DNA of 23,011 bases, taken from positions 29,269-52,279 of the forward strand of contig QKYT01000281.1 in the NCBI GenBank assembly GCA_003550305.1. The letters run 5' to 3'. Of this stretch, positions 1-10,500 are shown piece by piece. Origin of the DNA: Glomus cerebriforme (Eukaryota > Glomeromycota > Glomeromycetes > Glomerales > Glomeraceae). Each line of letters begins with the position of its first letter. The stretch's first letter is position 1. A model generated the notes under the pieces. The model was not told the DNA's origin. It made no database searches and saw only the letters and a program-made list of their open reading frames with translations. The translations under genes and the position numbers were made by a program.

Positions 1-103
1 TTCGTTTGAAAGTACTGTTGAAGTTATTATAACTTCCTTTCTTTCAAAATCGTTTAATTTTCATTAGTTCTTCTTCATCATATATCTAATATATCTGCAA
101 AGA

Positions 104-240
104 GATATATAGCACATATTAAAATTTTTTTTGATTCAAATTCTTTCTTTGAAGAAAAAAACAATATTCGAACCTGTTTAATAAATAATTATTATAAAAA
201 AATACGATAATTTTTTTTTTTTCGGAAATATTTTTTTACA
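104..240 (+). promoter_or_regulatory. Upstream region of family gene 1 with shared element
   Basis: A TATA-like TATATAG lies at 106-112. The shared family element lies at 147-172: a CTTTGAAG start, an A-run, then AACAATATTCGAA. Exactly 68 nt separate the element from the ATG at 241, and the start context is TTACAATGGA. The same element, spacing and start context recur before the gene at 4976, and the element recurs inverted before the decayed copy at 10947. It could be a transcription-factor site, a transcription-start region or simply conserved leader sequence. Confidence 0.5.
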
Positions 241-720
241 ATGGACCATTTACAAGATATTCATGAATCCAATTTTACCGAGGTTATTGATGATAGAATC
301 AATAATTTACAACAACCTAATCAAGGACAATATTCATTAAATGTTCCACCGTACCAACAATACGATGACTTTTCCACCATGGGTAATCAGGCTCGGTTTA
401 TGGATGAGAATCCACCCACTTCACTCTACACAACTGGTAATTACGAACAACATCCTTCGTTCTCTTTTATAAATAATGAACAGATTACTTCAACTTCATT
501 GTCCTACGAACCGCAGTATAACAATAATTATATTCCACATATTCAATCTCCTCCTGATGATGTTCAAAATCCATTTAATTTTCCTCATTTTGAATTTGAA
601 ATTCCGGGATTTAAAATCTTCATTGTACCTACTGTTTCTAATTTAACCAATTTAAATAATGTTCAAAATCAATTTCAAAATGATTCTTTTTCATCCCATA
701 TTAATAATAATTCAATTTAG
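241..720 (+). CDS. FEIPGFK-family protein, copy 1 (unknown function)
   Basis: Single-exon reading frame of 159 residues with no recognised domain. The product is rich in N, Q, S, Y, F and P and is probably disordered. The N-terminus has SNFTEVIDDRINNLQ (about 10-24), the middle has YQQYDDFSTM (38-47) and YEPQYNNNYIPHIQSP (89-104), and the only strongly hydrophobic block is FEFEIPGFKIFIV (117-129). No signal peptide or membrane helix is visible. It aligns along its whole length with the 181-residue product at 4976, and every length difference between them keeps frame, which suggests selection on the protein. The start is fixed by the shared TTACAATGGA context. Compared with copy 2 it stops early: a TAG at 718-720 stands where copy 2 has CAA, and the frame stays open for 17 more homologous codons to TAA at 772-774. 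The function is unknown. Confidence 0.8.
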   Translation: MDHLQDIHESNFTEVIDDRINNLQQPNQGQYSLNVPPYQQYDDFSTMGNQARFMDENPPTSLYTTGNYEQHPSFSFINNEQITSTSLSYEPQYNNNYIPHIQSPPDDVQNPFNFPHFEFEIPGFKIFIVPTVSNLTNLNNVQNQFQNDSFSSHINNNSI

Positions 721-774
721 TTTCAACAACAAAATCAAAATTCTTTTAATTCTTTTACAAACAAATCATTCTAA
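721..774 (+). other. In-frame continuation of copy 1 after its stop
   Basis: After the TAG at 718-720 the same frame reads FQQQNQNSFNSFTNKSF and then TAA. The last part of copy 2 reads QFQHQNQNYFTNDSF before its stop. The tail was therefore part of the ancestral protein, and copy 1 lost it through a premature stop. Read-through is conceivable but unsupported. Confidence 0.7.
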
Positions 775-2280
775 TAACTAATTTAAACTATATAATATAT
801 ACAGTATATATATATTTATTTTTATTTAATTATTTTAATTTTATTACCATATTCATCCATCCGATCTTAAGCAACACTGGCCTGCTTTATTACAATTTTG
901 ACCAGAATTATAGTGCTTTTGACTGGCATTAAGTGCAAAAAAATATGTTACTTATTTTCGGAGGAATAATGCATGTAGATCATGCGTTTATCATATTTTG
1001 GGTTAAGGTTAAAGTTTGGTTAATATTAAATTGCGGGATCGATTTTTCCGTTTTAATTTTTATTACTGTAACTTTATGAAATTTATAAACCTGTAATATT
1101 TTCTTTTATCTGTAAATTTCTTTTTTTTTTTAAAAAAAAAAAAAAACAAATAAATAAAATCTTTAGTTCTCCGATAAAAAAAAAATTTTTAAACATCCAA
1201 TTTCATTAATTTTTGAATTTAAAACTTGGATGAGAAAACGAATATAAAAAGTGGGTAAAAATTCAAAACGTACCTTAATTACCTTGCTTACAAATGAGTA
1301 CCTGGAATTACTATGACAGGTGATGACTTAACCATATAATAGTTTCCAAAAGTTTCGACATGAAGAAACTCTTTTCAAGTGAATTGAAACTTATTATTTA
1401 TTATATAAAATATTCAAGGCTCAAAATTATTTTATTAGATAATTAATCTACATTTATTTAATATATTATACAGGGACGACACAAATTTTTATGTTCAACA
1501 TAAAGAATAAAAATAATAAAAATAAGAGAAATAAAAAAAAAACTGATGTTATCAAATAAGTGAATTGTTTTAAATAATTTATCAGAATTATTCGACAACT
1601 ACTAGTTTTGGTTTTGGATTCGGTAATTAAGAATATTAAAGTTTATTATTTTTTTTTTAAACGAGTTCTTGTAATCTTGTCGAAGCAGATTTTGCATATC
1701 TAACTAATTATTAATTTGTAGAATTGGTGTTAAAGTACAAAAGCCAACGTGCATAAAAAAATTTTACATATGAAAAAATTTTTACATATATAAAAAAAAT
1801 AAGTGTCATTTTCAAAATTTTATGTCACGAGAATCTAAAAAATTTTTTTATCCGGCCTAAAAGGGAGTTGTTCATAATTGTTAGTTATTGGAATTATATT
1901 AATGTCCATTGTGAAAAATTTTGAATTATTGATTCCATTACAAAAGTTATTAATATGGTCCATAATAGATAATGTTAAATAGTGAATTATATGATGTAGT
2001 AAAAGATATTTTATTAAGTCTTGAATATTGTTTTTATTTTTTTTTTATTTTTCAAAACTAAAATCTTTAAGGGAGGATTCTTTTAAAAGTATAAGTACTC
2101 TTTTCAAATAAAAAAAAAAGGCCAAAGATAGGATTATTTATATTAAAAATTGAAAAAATTGTTCTACTGTAATCTGTATAAAAAGCAATACGGTCATAAA
2201 ATCTTTTTTTGCGTCAATAAATGCATTTTTGAAGTTAAATGCCATTACATAATGTAAAGGTAAGCTATGAAGAAATATAG
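775..2280. other. Long AT-rich intergenic stretch
   Basis: No convincing gene is visible here. The stretch is made of A/T homopolymers and short AT words. A segment near 1680-1740 (TTTTGCATATCTAA, then TTAATTTGTAGAAT) resembles one near 9240-9275, which points to an old dispersed repeat. Confidence 0.5.
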
Positions 2281-2935
2281 TTGATTATAAGATCAAGACA
2301 TCAAGAAGCAAATCAGGTTTCTATACGGACATTACAAATAATACAAAAGTTAAATAACCATAAATTTAGAAAACAAGGCTTTGTCTTCAGATACGGTTCA
2401 AGATGTATTCGCTTTGAAGTTGTTATTTTAAATAAAAAAAACAAAGCGAATAGTGTCTATTATCGTTGTGTTGAATATTTAATGACTATGATTATAAACT
2501 GGAAATCCTGGTATAATGTGGAAATTCAAAGTTGGATGCTCGCCTTTATTGTTATATTAGCCTAGGATAAAATAGACATAGAATCAAAGGTACTAGGGGA
2601 GCAGCAGTTACAAATTTTGTACTGAATAGGAAAATAAACTGTGGTATTCCATGATCATCGAACTGGGAAAGATTGCTTTTTGTGCCAATATAGAATACTA
2701 ACTTTTTTAGAGAGTGCTTTGGCTTTGGGAGTCTTTTTGGCTTGTCAAAAAGAAGAATAAGTCCAATGGTTTGAATTTCAGTGGCCTGTTGAGGGAGAAT
2801 TCATGCGTTTTCAAGCTCTTTCCAATTTTGTAAAATAGAAAAAGACTTAAAAAAAGAAGGGTTGAAAGATATAATTCCTTCGCTTAAGTTTACTCATAAT
2901 CCTGAGTATACAGTAAATATATGAGATAAAAATTT
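2281..2935 (+). pseudogene. Repeat Y, copy A: decayed coding remnant
   Basis: A 94-codon open stretch (2281-2565, possible start only at an internal codon) includes GFVFRYGSRCIRFEVVIL. It is followed by broken frames that still look coding, with short pieces such as RTGKDCFLCQY, ESALALGVFLACQKEE and EFMRFQALSNFVK, and then an open lysine-rich piece ending at a TGA near 2924. At the nucleotide level the same order of blocks recurs at 17415-17935: GTCTTCAGAT, then GGGGAGCAGCAGTTACAAA, then TTTTTGTGC, then GAGGGAGAATTCA. Both copies are interrupted by stops and indels, so neither is likely to make the ancestral protein. I do not recognise the family. Confidence 0.5.
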
Positions 2936-3250
2936 TATTTTTTTAGTTTCTTTACATATGTTCTCCCTATTCAGGGTTAATATTAAACTCAGCGCAAATC
3001 TTGTAAACTTTTATAATAAACTATGTCCACGTGAACTAAAAATTTAGCGATTAAAGACGCAAGAATTTGGTATTATTACTATACCTAATAAATATTATAA
3101 ATTATTTATCTATAAAAAGACAGTTTACGGTATATTATTTTTCAGTTCATTAGAAATATGCAGGATCTAAGTGGCCGATATTGATATTTAGCCATTGATA
3201 TATTGCATTAGTACTATTGTATTATTCCAACTATAACAGATTTATTGGAC

Positions 3251-3290
3251 AGGGGTTATATCGGTCGAAGTCCGATATCGAAACGCCCCT
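3251..3290. repeat. Small cruciform-like inverted repeat
   Basis: ATATCGG (3258-3264) pairs perfectly with CCGATAT (3272-3278) around a 7-nt loop. An outer AGGGG (3251-3255) can pair with CCCCT (3286-3290). It is relatively GC-rich for this window. No flanking duplication was found. Confidence 0.5.
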
Positions 3291-3409
3291 TAATTAATAT
3301 TGTCTTATTTTAAGCTGTTTAGCTGCAGCAACGTTACACGAATATAAAATAATCGACCCTCTTTTATCATTTCAATAACGATTATTTTTCATCCACAGGA
3401 ACATTTTAC

Positions 3410-3553
3410 TAGGGATGGCTAAAACGGTTTTTTTTTTTTTGTTTTAAAACATTGATCGACATGATTATTATAATAAATTGCGTAATTATATTTTAATCAA
3501 TAAACAAATTACGTAGTAAAGGCTATTAAAGTGTGTGTTTTTTGCCATCCCTG
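3410..3553. mobile_element. hAT-like MITE (144 bp)
   Basis: The termini are inverted: TAGGGATGGCTAAAACG at the left and GTTTTTTGCCATCCCTG at the right. The right end gives CAGGGATGGC, a typical hAT-type terminus, and the left differs by one end base. The inside is AT-rich, non-coding and partly self-complementary (AATTGCGTAATT near 3476 and AATTACGT near 3507). No clean 8-bp target duplication is visible, so the insertion is old or the family assignment is approximate. Confidence 0.6.
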
Positions 3554-3881
3554 ATAAAAATATATATAAAAAAAAATTAATTAAAATTTTAGACCGAAAA
3601 CTGCGATTACACAAAATATATAAATCAATCTAAAAATTTAAGATATATAAAAAAAATCCTTTTTTCATAGGAAACTTTTAATTCTAACATTCTTACATGT
3701 AAAATGATAATATGAATGATATATAAACTATATTGCAGATAATATCAAATACCAGAATCATAAACGCAGGTTCCTCTCCCATTTTCCAGAACTGAGAATC
3801 GCTTAATTGTTGTCACTATGAATATAAATAGTAATTGTATAAATTAAAATAAATAAAACTTTATATTTACTATACTATTAA

Positions 3882-4082
3882 ATGCAACCATTGTACAGTA
3901 GTAGATCATTAGCCTTGTTCAATTCTATCCGATTTCAAAAAACTTTTGACAGTCCTTCAAATGATTTGGATTGGTTAATGAATCGGATCAGAATTGAACA
4001 GGACTATTATGTCATCGGAAAATATTCAAGTTTAAAGTTTATAAACAAAAAACGTGTAATTTTTTTTTTTTTTGATCAATAA
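3882..4082 (+). CDS. Small hypothetical ORF, possible first exon
   Basis: Reading frame of 66 residues that begins MQPLYSSRSLALFNSIR. This N-terminal stretch has Arg and Ser and no acidic residue, which resembles a mitochondrial targeting peptide. The middle (SPSNDLDWLMNRIRIEQDYY) looks more coding than the surrounding DNA. The last residues come from a T-run (IFFFFDQ) and are probably not real, so if this is a gene the region is more likely a first exon with a donor before about 4055. No downstream exon was recognised. It could equally be chance. Confidence 0.25.
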   Translation: MQPLYSSRSLALFNSIRFQKTFDSPSNDLDWLMNRIRIEQDYYVIGKYSSLKFINKKRVIFFFFDQ

Positions 4083-4834
4083 TCATTAATTTTGAAACAC
4101 TAAATGTGTAAATGTATCTTAACTTTATCGAGCTTACAAGTGAAAATGAATGAATTCCTGGTAAATTGTACAATTACAGTAATTACTGAATGATTATAAC
4201 GATGGGCAATGGAGAAAATTCTAGAAAATTATTATTATTAAAGACAACAAAGACAACAACAAACATAAAAATCGGATTTCACCACGTTAAATTTTTTTAC
4301 ATTTTCTTTGTGTACTTTTGCAAATTTAGTTTCATAGTTTTAATAGGGGTTTTTCTTTTGGTCATTTTATTTGTAATAAATGTAATAAATTCAGCCGTTG
4401 TCGGATGATCACTTAACCATATATCCAACCTTTCAATGAGTAATGTGTTTCATATCAATAATCATTTGTGATGTATATTGTTGTTGTAAATTTTGATTGG
4501 TTCTATTTTCACATGAGTGAATGATCATTAAAATAAAAAAATAAACGTTTTATCATTTCATAACAAAGAACTAAGTGTTAATCTTTGGATCACATGACTA
4601 CACTTCATTTATTCTTTCCGCTTATTTAACCCAACAAAAGTCCTAACTATTGATACTAATATGAGTCCATTAAATGTATTTTATATATACATATATAATA
4701 TCTTATACATGTAAATAAAGTTTTTAATGTTTCACAATAACTTTAAAAAAAAAATTTTTAAATTAATGAAATAATATATTAAATGTAACTTTTTACTTAT
4801 TTCCGTCTTAGCTTAAAAAATGAATCAAACAAAG
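4083..4834. other. Intergenic, AT-rich
   Basis: The only long frame (4190-4408) is a hydrophobic translation of T-rich DNA with no homologue in the window. I see no supportable gene or repeat here. Confidence 0.4.
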
Positions 4835-4975
4835 TATAAATACCCTTTAACCAAACTTTTTTTTTAACAACAAAAAAAATCTTGAAGAAAAAAAAACAAT
4901 ATTCGAAATTACATTTAGTAAATCCTTCTAATAAAAAACACTATACCTTTTTTTCTTTTGTAAAATTATATTACA
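4835..4975 (+). promoter_or_regulatory. Promoter region of family gene 2
   Basis: TATAAATA at 4835-4842 is a good TATA box. The shared family element occupies 4881-4907 (CTTGAAG, A-run, AACAATATTCGAA) and ends 68 nt before the ATG, as in gene 1. A CT-rich, T-rich tract follows and the start context is TTACAATGGA. TATA box, element and start codon are ordered as in copy 1, so the whole upstream block was duplicated with the gene and has been kept. Confidence 0.6.
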
Positions 4976-5521
4976 ATGGACTATTCACAAGATACTCATG
5001 GATCCAATTTTACCGAAGTTATTGATGATAGAATCAATAATTTACAACATCCCAATCAAAGCCAAATGGGTCAAAATTCGTTAAATGTTCCGTACCAACA
5101 ATACGATGACTTTTCCACAATGGATCAGGATTTATTTGTGGATGAGAGTTCACCCAATTTACCCTACACGACTAACTATTACGAACAGCATCCCTCGTTT
5201 TATAATGAATTTAATAATGAACAGGTTACTTCAACTTCATCGTCCTACGAACCACAAGATAACAATAATTATATTCCACATATTCAATCTCCTTCTGATG
5301 TTCAAAATTCACTTCCACTTGATCTTTCTCCTCATTTTGAATCTGAATTTGAAATTCCAGGATTTAAGATCTTCATTGTAGCTATACCTACTATTTCTAA
5401 TTTATCTAATTTAAATAATGTTCAAAATCAATCTCAAAATGATTCTAGTTTTTTATTCAATAATAATTCAATTCAATTTCAACATCAAAATCAAAATTAT
5501 TTTACAAACGATTCATTTTAA
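4976..5521 (+). CDS. FEIPGFK-family protein, copy 2 (unknown function)
   Basis: Intact single-exon gene of 181 residues and the best-preserved family member. The order of blocks is SNFTEVIDDRINNLQ (about 10-24), YQQYDDFSTMDQDLFVDE (40-57), YEPQDNNNYIPHIQSP (91-106), the hydrophobic motif EFEIPGFKIFIV (124-135), SNLNNVQNQ (144-152) and a Q/N/F-rich tail to residue 181. No known fold, signal peptide or membrane segment is visible. The composition is that of a prion-like or disordered protein. The acidic-aromatic block at 43-57 resembles a transcription activation segment, but that is only an inference. Length changes relative to copy 1 are multiples of three. A second open frame across 5085-5381 is a shadow of this gene. 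Confidence 0.85.
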   Translation: MDYSQDTHGSNFTEVIDDRINNLQHPNQSQMGQNSLNVPYQQYDDFSTMDQDLFVDESSPNLPYTTNYYEQHPSFYNEFNNEQVTSTSSSYEPQDNNNYIPHIQSPSDVQNSLPLDLSPHFESEFEIPGFKIFIVAIPTISNLSNLNNVQNQSQNDSSFLFNNNSIQFQHQNQNYFTNDSF

Positions 5522-6419
5522 TTTTTAAATTTGTATTATTTATTTGTGTAGATCAGAAATATGCATCTCGTCATTTTATCATTTATTTCGTCATTTCATT
5601 TCCTTTATCAGTAGTTAAAAAAAATTTTTTTTTATTACATCCTAAATATAGAATCTTCAATTTCCCATTTATCCATTTATACAATCCATTTATACAAAGA
5701 ATAATAAAAAAACTATTATAGAATTTACTTGGCATGAAAAAAAAAACTGCCGTCACATAACTGGTGAATTAACCCTTGAACATTAAAAACCCTTACAATT
5801 TTTTTTTTCCTTAAAAGAAAAAAAAATTGGAACCACCATCAACAAAAAATGAAAACGAGAAACTCAATATCCTAATTAAAACTATCTACTACTTTTTATA
5901 GTATAAGTAAAGTTGATCATTAAGTTGAAATGTACTTTCGCCAAATTTAAATCATTATATTTTAAATTTTATTAGAAAAATTAGGATTTTAATAGAAATT
6001 TTCAAGTATTATTAAAACGTTAAAATAATTTGTATTATCATAATATTTTTTTTAAATCAAATCATTTGTCATAGTATATTCTTACAAAATATCATTAAAA
6101 TCAATGAAATAACCAGCAAGTTATATACATTTAAAAATGACATTTTTCATTTATTAATTGTTTGTAAATTACTGTATTGAACTAAAGAATAAGATTCGTA
6201 TATATTTCTAATAAAAAAATTTTGCCCAAATTTAGTTCATTAGATCTGGATAAAATTTGGTAAGTGATTTAGTAATGATTTACAAATGATCGGCAGATGC
6301 CAAAATTTTGATGAAAATACTTATACTTTAAAAAGTAAGTTTAATTATAACTTGTCTGTAGCAAAGTCTGATAATAAAAATAATACTCTCTACGTAGAGA
6401 AACAATTTACAACAGAATT
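5522..6419. other. Intergenic, AT-rich
   Basis: The stretch is dominated by A/T runs. No gene, clear inverted repeat or known element could be supported. Confidence 0.4.
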
Positions 6420-7640
6420 GTTTTATTTGAAGTGAGAGAAAATTTCTTAACATGCAGAAGAAAAGCGTTTATTCGTATGAAGAACGCTTTTGGAGACGTA
6501 TGTGTCCATCAGTTGATTGTGTTGGAAAAACGGGTTAACAACACAGAGAAAGAAAAGCGTTTAACTCGTAATGTGCCAGAAGTTCAGAGTTAAGAATGTG
6601 CATATTTTTTTGCGAGTAATATTACATGTTTAAGGTTTGATTATTGACTTGATTTATTTTTTAAGAAGCAACCAGTCACAAAGAATTGCGATGGTGTAAA
6701 GTGTAAGGAAACGTGTTCTTTTTTACCGTAGGGCAAATATAATCACCAAATACGTATGTTAATTAAATATCTTTAACAAAAAAAACTGAATCAAGAAAGA
6801 GAACATGGTATTATGTGGTTTATTATCAGACCTATCAACAACATCAAATCTGAAACTACAATTGATGATGAGGTGTGGATTCAATTAGCACAAACTTTCT
6901 TTTATGCTAAAGCCTTTGATTTTGGATGCTCTTTCATTTACAAAATGAATTAAACCAAGAACAAACTCAAACCCACAGCACCATTAGCCACTTTACAAAG
7001 AGAAGAGCGGTTTAAGATGCTTCTAAATTGTGATCTCCTCATCGGAATTGACAAAGAAAAAAAATTCACTTGGGGAATTGAGGAAATATATTCTTTTTTG
7101 AAAATTTAAACTTGGACAACGTTACAACGTTTCGTTTAATCAAACATAAAAATTTTTTTATGTGATATTTAGAATTTATAGAATTAGAAATTATAAAATT
7201 TAGATTATTTAAAAATTAAGAAAAGATATGCTATGGAAAATGAAAATCTAATTATTATGATCAATTATACATTTTCAATATTGGAATTTGATGATGATGA
7301 TTTATTTAGTTGAATTTTGGAGGCTTAGAGGAGCAAATGACGATGAAATATATCGAGTAAACTATTGTGCTTTTGAATTCTTGGATGAAATTTATGCACT
7401 GATGCATTGTAAATAATAAAAAAGTAGTGATTAAATATAAAAATAAATTTTTATAATTTTTAAACATAATTAAAAAAAGATCATCAGAACCTATCAATGT
7501 CGACAAAAATGATTCAGGAGGAAGTAGTTAGTCAAGAATAGGGTAATTAAAAACATAGAGGAGAGATTAGAGAAACATGGCGGTTGTGTATTTGCTTGTA
7601 TGATAAGTTAACATCAAAATTTCAGTCTTCAAGAATGTCT
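6420..7640 (+). pseudogene. Repeat X, copy A: decayed coding remnant
   Basis: This is a long, patchy match to 14236-15385. It starts with TTATTTGAAGTGAGAGAAA, continues through a block around CAAAGAATTGCG and GTGTAAGGAAAC, and then a coding-like part. That part has LLSDLSTTSN near 6823 and, in another frame, an open piece at 6993-7109 with LQREERFKMLL, NCDLLIGIDKEKK and GIEE. The matching piece in copy B reads YKREERIKILL and CEHLIGIDKKK. Conservation at residue level across diverged DNA indicates that the ancestor encoded a protein. Stops and frame changes are frequent in this copy. A further shared piece near 7540-7590 reads RVIKNIEERLEKHG. The family is not recognised. Confidence 0.5.
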
Positions 7641-8040
7641 ATGGGAAGAATTAATATCCAGCATTCTAAGGATTGTGGTAAAGTTTACCTCTTCTTGCAA
7701 ACATTGGTGGTTATTTATTAAAAGAAAACGGAAATTATAAATATGTTTATGAACCTTCTCCGGAACGTTGTGATTTGGCTGAACAAGTCTGTAATCTAGC
7801 AAATTTATCAGGATTTTTAAAAAGTGTCAAGATAATATAACGATACTATCCTATTGTACGATTATCAGTGGTAATGATTTAGATAAACTTCCGTTAGTTG
7901 TATCACATAAGAGAGTATGTAAAAACCATGATTACAACCTTAAGTTGATTAATCGCGATATGGCATAGCCTAGGGTCATATTATGGATTTAAGGTTGATA
8001 AAAACGAGCGCGATTTACTAGCAGACTTGACTATGAGTCA
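7641..8040 (+). other. Scattered coding-like remnants of unknown origin
   Basis: Broken frames contain plausible protein pieces, for example YEPSPERCDLAEQVCNLANL near 7749-7808 and DKLPLVVSHKRVCKNHDYN near 7883-7939. They are interrupted by stops. They could belong to repeat X, to an upstream exon of the SRP receptor fragment or to another dead gene. I cannot decide which. Confidence 0.3.
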
Positions 8041-8120
8041 TAATGAGAGTTTATTTTTATTTTATTTTATTTGTTTTGAAAAATATTATATACTTTCCAC
8101 TGGATATGCTTTCTATTTTA

Positions 8121-8745
8121 TTAGTCTACAAATTTATCAAAGACTTGTTTTTGGCTATTACAAAATGGATTAAAGTTCTTATTGCAGCATGCGATACTTT
8201 TAGATCAGATGCTGTGGAACAATTAAGAGTACATGTTAGAAATTTGAATGCTTTGGGTCAAAATTCAACTGTTGAATTATATGAACGAGAATACGGTAAA
8301 GATGCTGCTGGGATAGCCAAGGATGCTATTAGTTATGGTATGTTTATTAGTGGTGATTAGGTATGATTAAAATAATTTATACGATTCATGATGCTAATAG
8401 GATTTTTAGCTAAATTAAATAAATTTGATGTCGTATTGATCGATACGGCAGGGCGTATGCAAGACAACGAACCATTAATGCGTGTGTTAGCAAAGGTATA
8501 AAAATTTAATGATACCGATCGTAATATTTTTTTTTTTTGAACTTTTTAATTAACTTGATTGATTATGCTTTTAGTTGGTTTCAACGAACAATCCCAACAA
8601 AATTAATTCGTTGGTGAAGCTTTAGTTGGTAATGAAGCCGTTGACCAACTTACGAAATTCAATCAAGCTTTGAAACATTTTCTGGATTGCAAAATCCGAG
8701 GCACATTGATGGAATGATTTTGACGAAATTTGATACAATCACGTA
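8121..8745 (+). pseudogene. SRP receptor alpha subunit (GTPase domain) fragment
   Basis: This matches the NG-domain GTPase of the signal recognition particle receptor alpha subunit (SRPRA), which docks SRP-ribosome complexes at the ER. After an acceptor-like TTATTAG at 8114-8120, the DNA reads [14 protein letters not shown], then after a one-base frame change [27 protein letters not shown] and [15 protein letters not shown]. Splicing 8338-8409 (GTATGT...TTTTTAG) restores AKLNKFDVVLIDTAGRM (G3) and NEPLMRVLAK. Splicing 8496-8574 joins LVSTNNPNKI, then EALVGNEAVDQLTKFNQALK and, after another frame change, FSGLQNPRHIDGMILTKFDT (G4). The P-loop GxxGxGK, the X domain and the C-terminus are absent. 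At least three frame breaks and the missing ends make it a pseudogene. The kept introns show a DNA-level duplication, not a retrocopy. Confidence 0.9.
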
Positions 8746-9972
8746 AATTTTAGGTATTTTCATTTTTCATGAGGGAAAATAACATATATGATTTGAAAAA
8801 AATTTGTCATATAAGTTTTTGTGAAAAAGTGCATAGTAAAAATGAACTGATTTTAAATCCTTTTATTTTTATTACAGCATAAGGCTATGTTACATTTTGC
8901 AAAACATCATTGTAAAGAAAGGACCTCTTTCTGCTTCCCTTTGAAAAAATTTTTTTATCAAGATCTAATTCCAAAAATGTACAGTATGTGGATTGTGGAA
9001 TTATGCATTATTTAATAATGTAATTTTGCGTTTAAAAAATTTATGATTTAAATTCAAAATTCAAAATGTGTCTTTTGTATTGGCAAAATTAAGTTGATTG
9101 GCTAAATGCTACAATTTTTGTAGCAAATATGGATTTCGCGATCAAAAAACCGATAGAAAAAAGTACTGTACATATATATTGAAAGATCTTCAAATGACAC
9201 ATCGTGGTATCAAAATAAAATAACTGACAAAACTCCCTTCGATTGCATATCTAAATTAGTTAATTTGTAGAATGAGGTATAATGATAATACTGAATCTAA
9301 AAGATTTCAGAATTAGGAAGTATAAGATCGATTAGAGTAATTGATAGTTGTTGGAATAAAGTCAATGATATAATATATATGTTCTTTTCTTTAATGAAGA
9401 ATAAATAATTTAATAAAAAATTTAATGGTGATTGAAAAAAATTTCCCTTTAACTGTAATTTCACACCAATAGATTAAAATTGTTACTGCAATTCCAATTA
9501 TACATTATTACTCAGGTCATTTCACTCATTTGTCATTTGTCGAGTGTCATTTGCCTCTTATCTAGGTATTACTACATTTCTGCGCAAAATGATAGATTGA
9601 TATAATATTAAGAATCGATTTCATATACCCAAAAAATATGTCGTTTTGTATTCCATAGAATCTAGGTAACGAAATCAAAGGCAAGTATTATCTTTTTATT
9701 TTTTTTTAATCTTAGAATTAAAACTTGTGTACAACAAGGTGCGGAAGAGTACCCCATAATTGTGTGTCGAATGAAATCTTTGTCATTCCTCTTGACCACT
9801 CTAACTTGTATAGTGGTAATCAAGCAAGTTTATATACATACAATATATTATATATATTCAAATTAATACTATTAAAACTTTCGTATCAACTAACACCTAA
9901 CGGCGTATGTTTTCTGGATACATAAATTTTCATATTAAAGACAATTTTTTCTCATGTGATAATATTTGTCTA
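8746..9972. other. Non-coding stretch with weak coding-like pieces
   Basis: A few short pieces look coding on the plus strand, such as AKHHCKERTSFCFPLKKFF near 8898-8954 and KYGFRDQKTDRKK near 9126-9164, but no exon chain can be built. A 66-codon frame at 9725-9925 has an unusual Cys-rich start but lacks support. Near 9240-9275 there is similarity to 1690-1730. Confidence 0.35.
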
Positions 9973-10218
9973 ATGGCTGCAAAAAAAGGAAACAAAAAAA
10001 AGTTGGCCCCTGCATTTAAACAACAATTAAGATCCATCGTGCACTTATATATTTTATTACGTTTGGCTAATGCGGATCAAAATACCGATAAAAAAAATTG
10101 GTACCCGTTGCTTTGCTGCTTTGCAACGGGGGGGTTTTTTCGACAACAAATTGACCTAACCCTAACGACCAAAACCCAATGTAAACTCTGCAACATTCTA
10201 TATAGTATAATAGTTTAA
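9973..10218 (+). CDS. Hypothetical small ORF with basic N-terminus
   Basis: From the ATG at 9973 the frame reads MAAKKGNKKKLAPAFKQQLR and then SIVHLYILLRLANADQNTD, which looks more coding than its AT-rich surroundings. After about residue 40 the frame runs into the GC-rich hairpin at 10104-10130 and loses coding character. It may therefore be a true short protein end replaced by an inserted repeat, or an exon fragment. An ATG 66 nt upstream (9907) is also in frame. No family is recognised. Confidence 0.25.
   Translation: MAAKKGNKKKLAPAFKQQLRSIVHLYILLRLANADQNTDKKNWYPLLCCFATGGFFRQQIDLTLTTKTQCKLCNILYSIIV
10104..10134. repeat. GC-rich inverted repeat
   Basis: CCCGTTGC (10104-10111) pairs with GCAACGGG (10123-10130) around an 11-nt loop. 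A run of seven Gs (10128-10134) and then Ts follows. This is strikingly GC-rich for the window and probably part of a small repeat element. Confidence 0.5.
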
Positions 10219-10500
10219 ATGTCGTCATGTGATTTAATATAAGTATCCGCCGGCCAAGCCGTGGCCAAATGCCAAACACTGACAGCTATTCTAAACATTA
10301 TCGTGACAATGTTTTTTATAACCTAAAACGTCAAATTAAACTTAAAAAATGCAGATAGTTCTATTAACATATCATTTATGACTCACTTATGCAAAAAGCT
10401 AATCTTTCAGGGAAGAAATTTCCGGCTAACCATTTCTATCATAAAAATGGATCACGTAATATAAAATATCGCAAAAAACAATTGAAAATACAGTAAAATT

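Noticed and set aside
4190..4408. Small hydrophobic membrane-like protein
   Set aside because: The hydrophobicity comes from T-rich DNA. No promoter, homologue or coding bias was seen.
5085..5381. 98-codon frame inside family gene 2
   Set aside because: Out-of-frame shadow with no homologous product in copy 1.
7306..7506. Minus-strand frame of 66 codons
   Set aside because: It lies opposite the repeat X remnant and translates AT-rich DNA without coding character.
10155..10166. Telomere-like CCTAACCCTAAC
   Set aside because: Only two units and no longer array, so chance or a tiny remnant is more likely than a former chromosome end.
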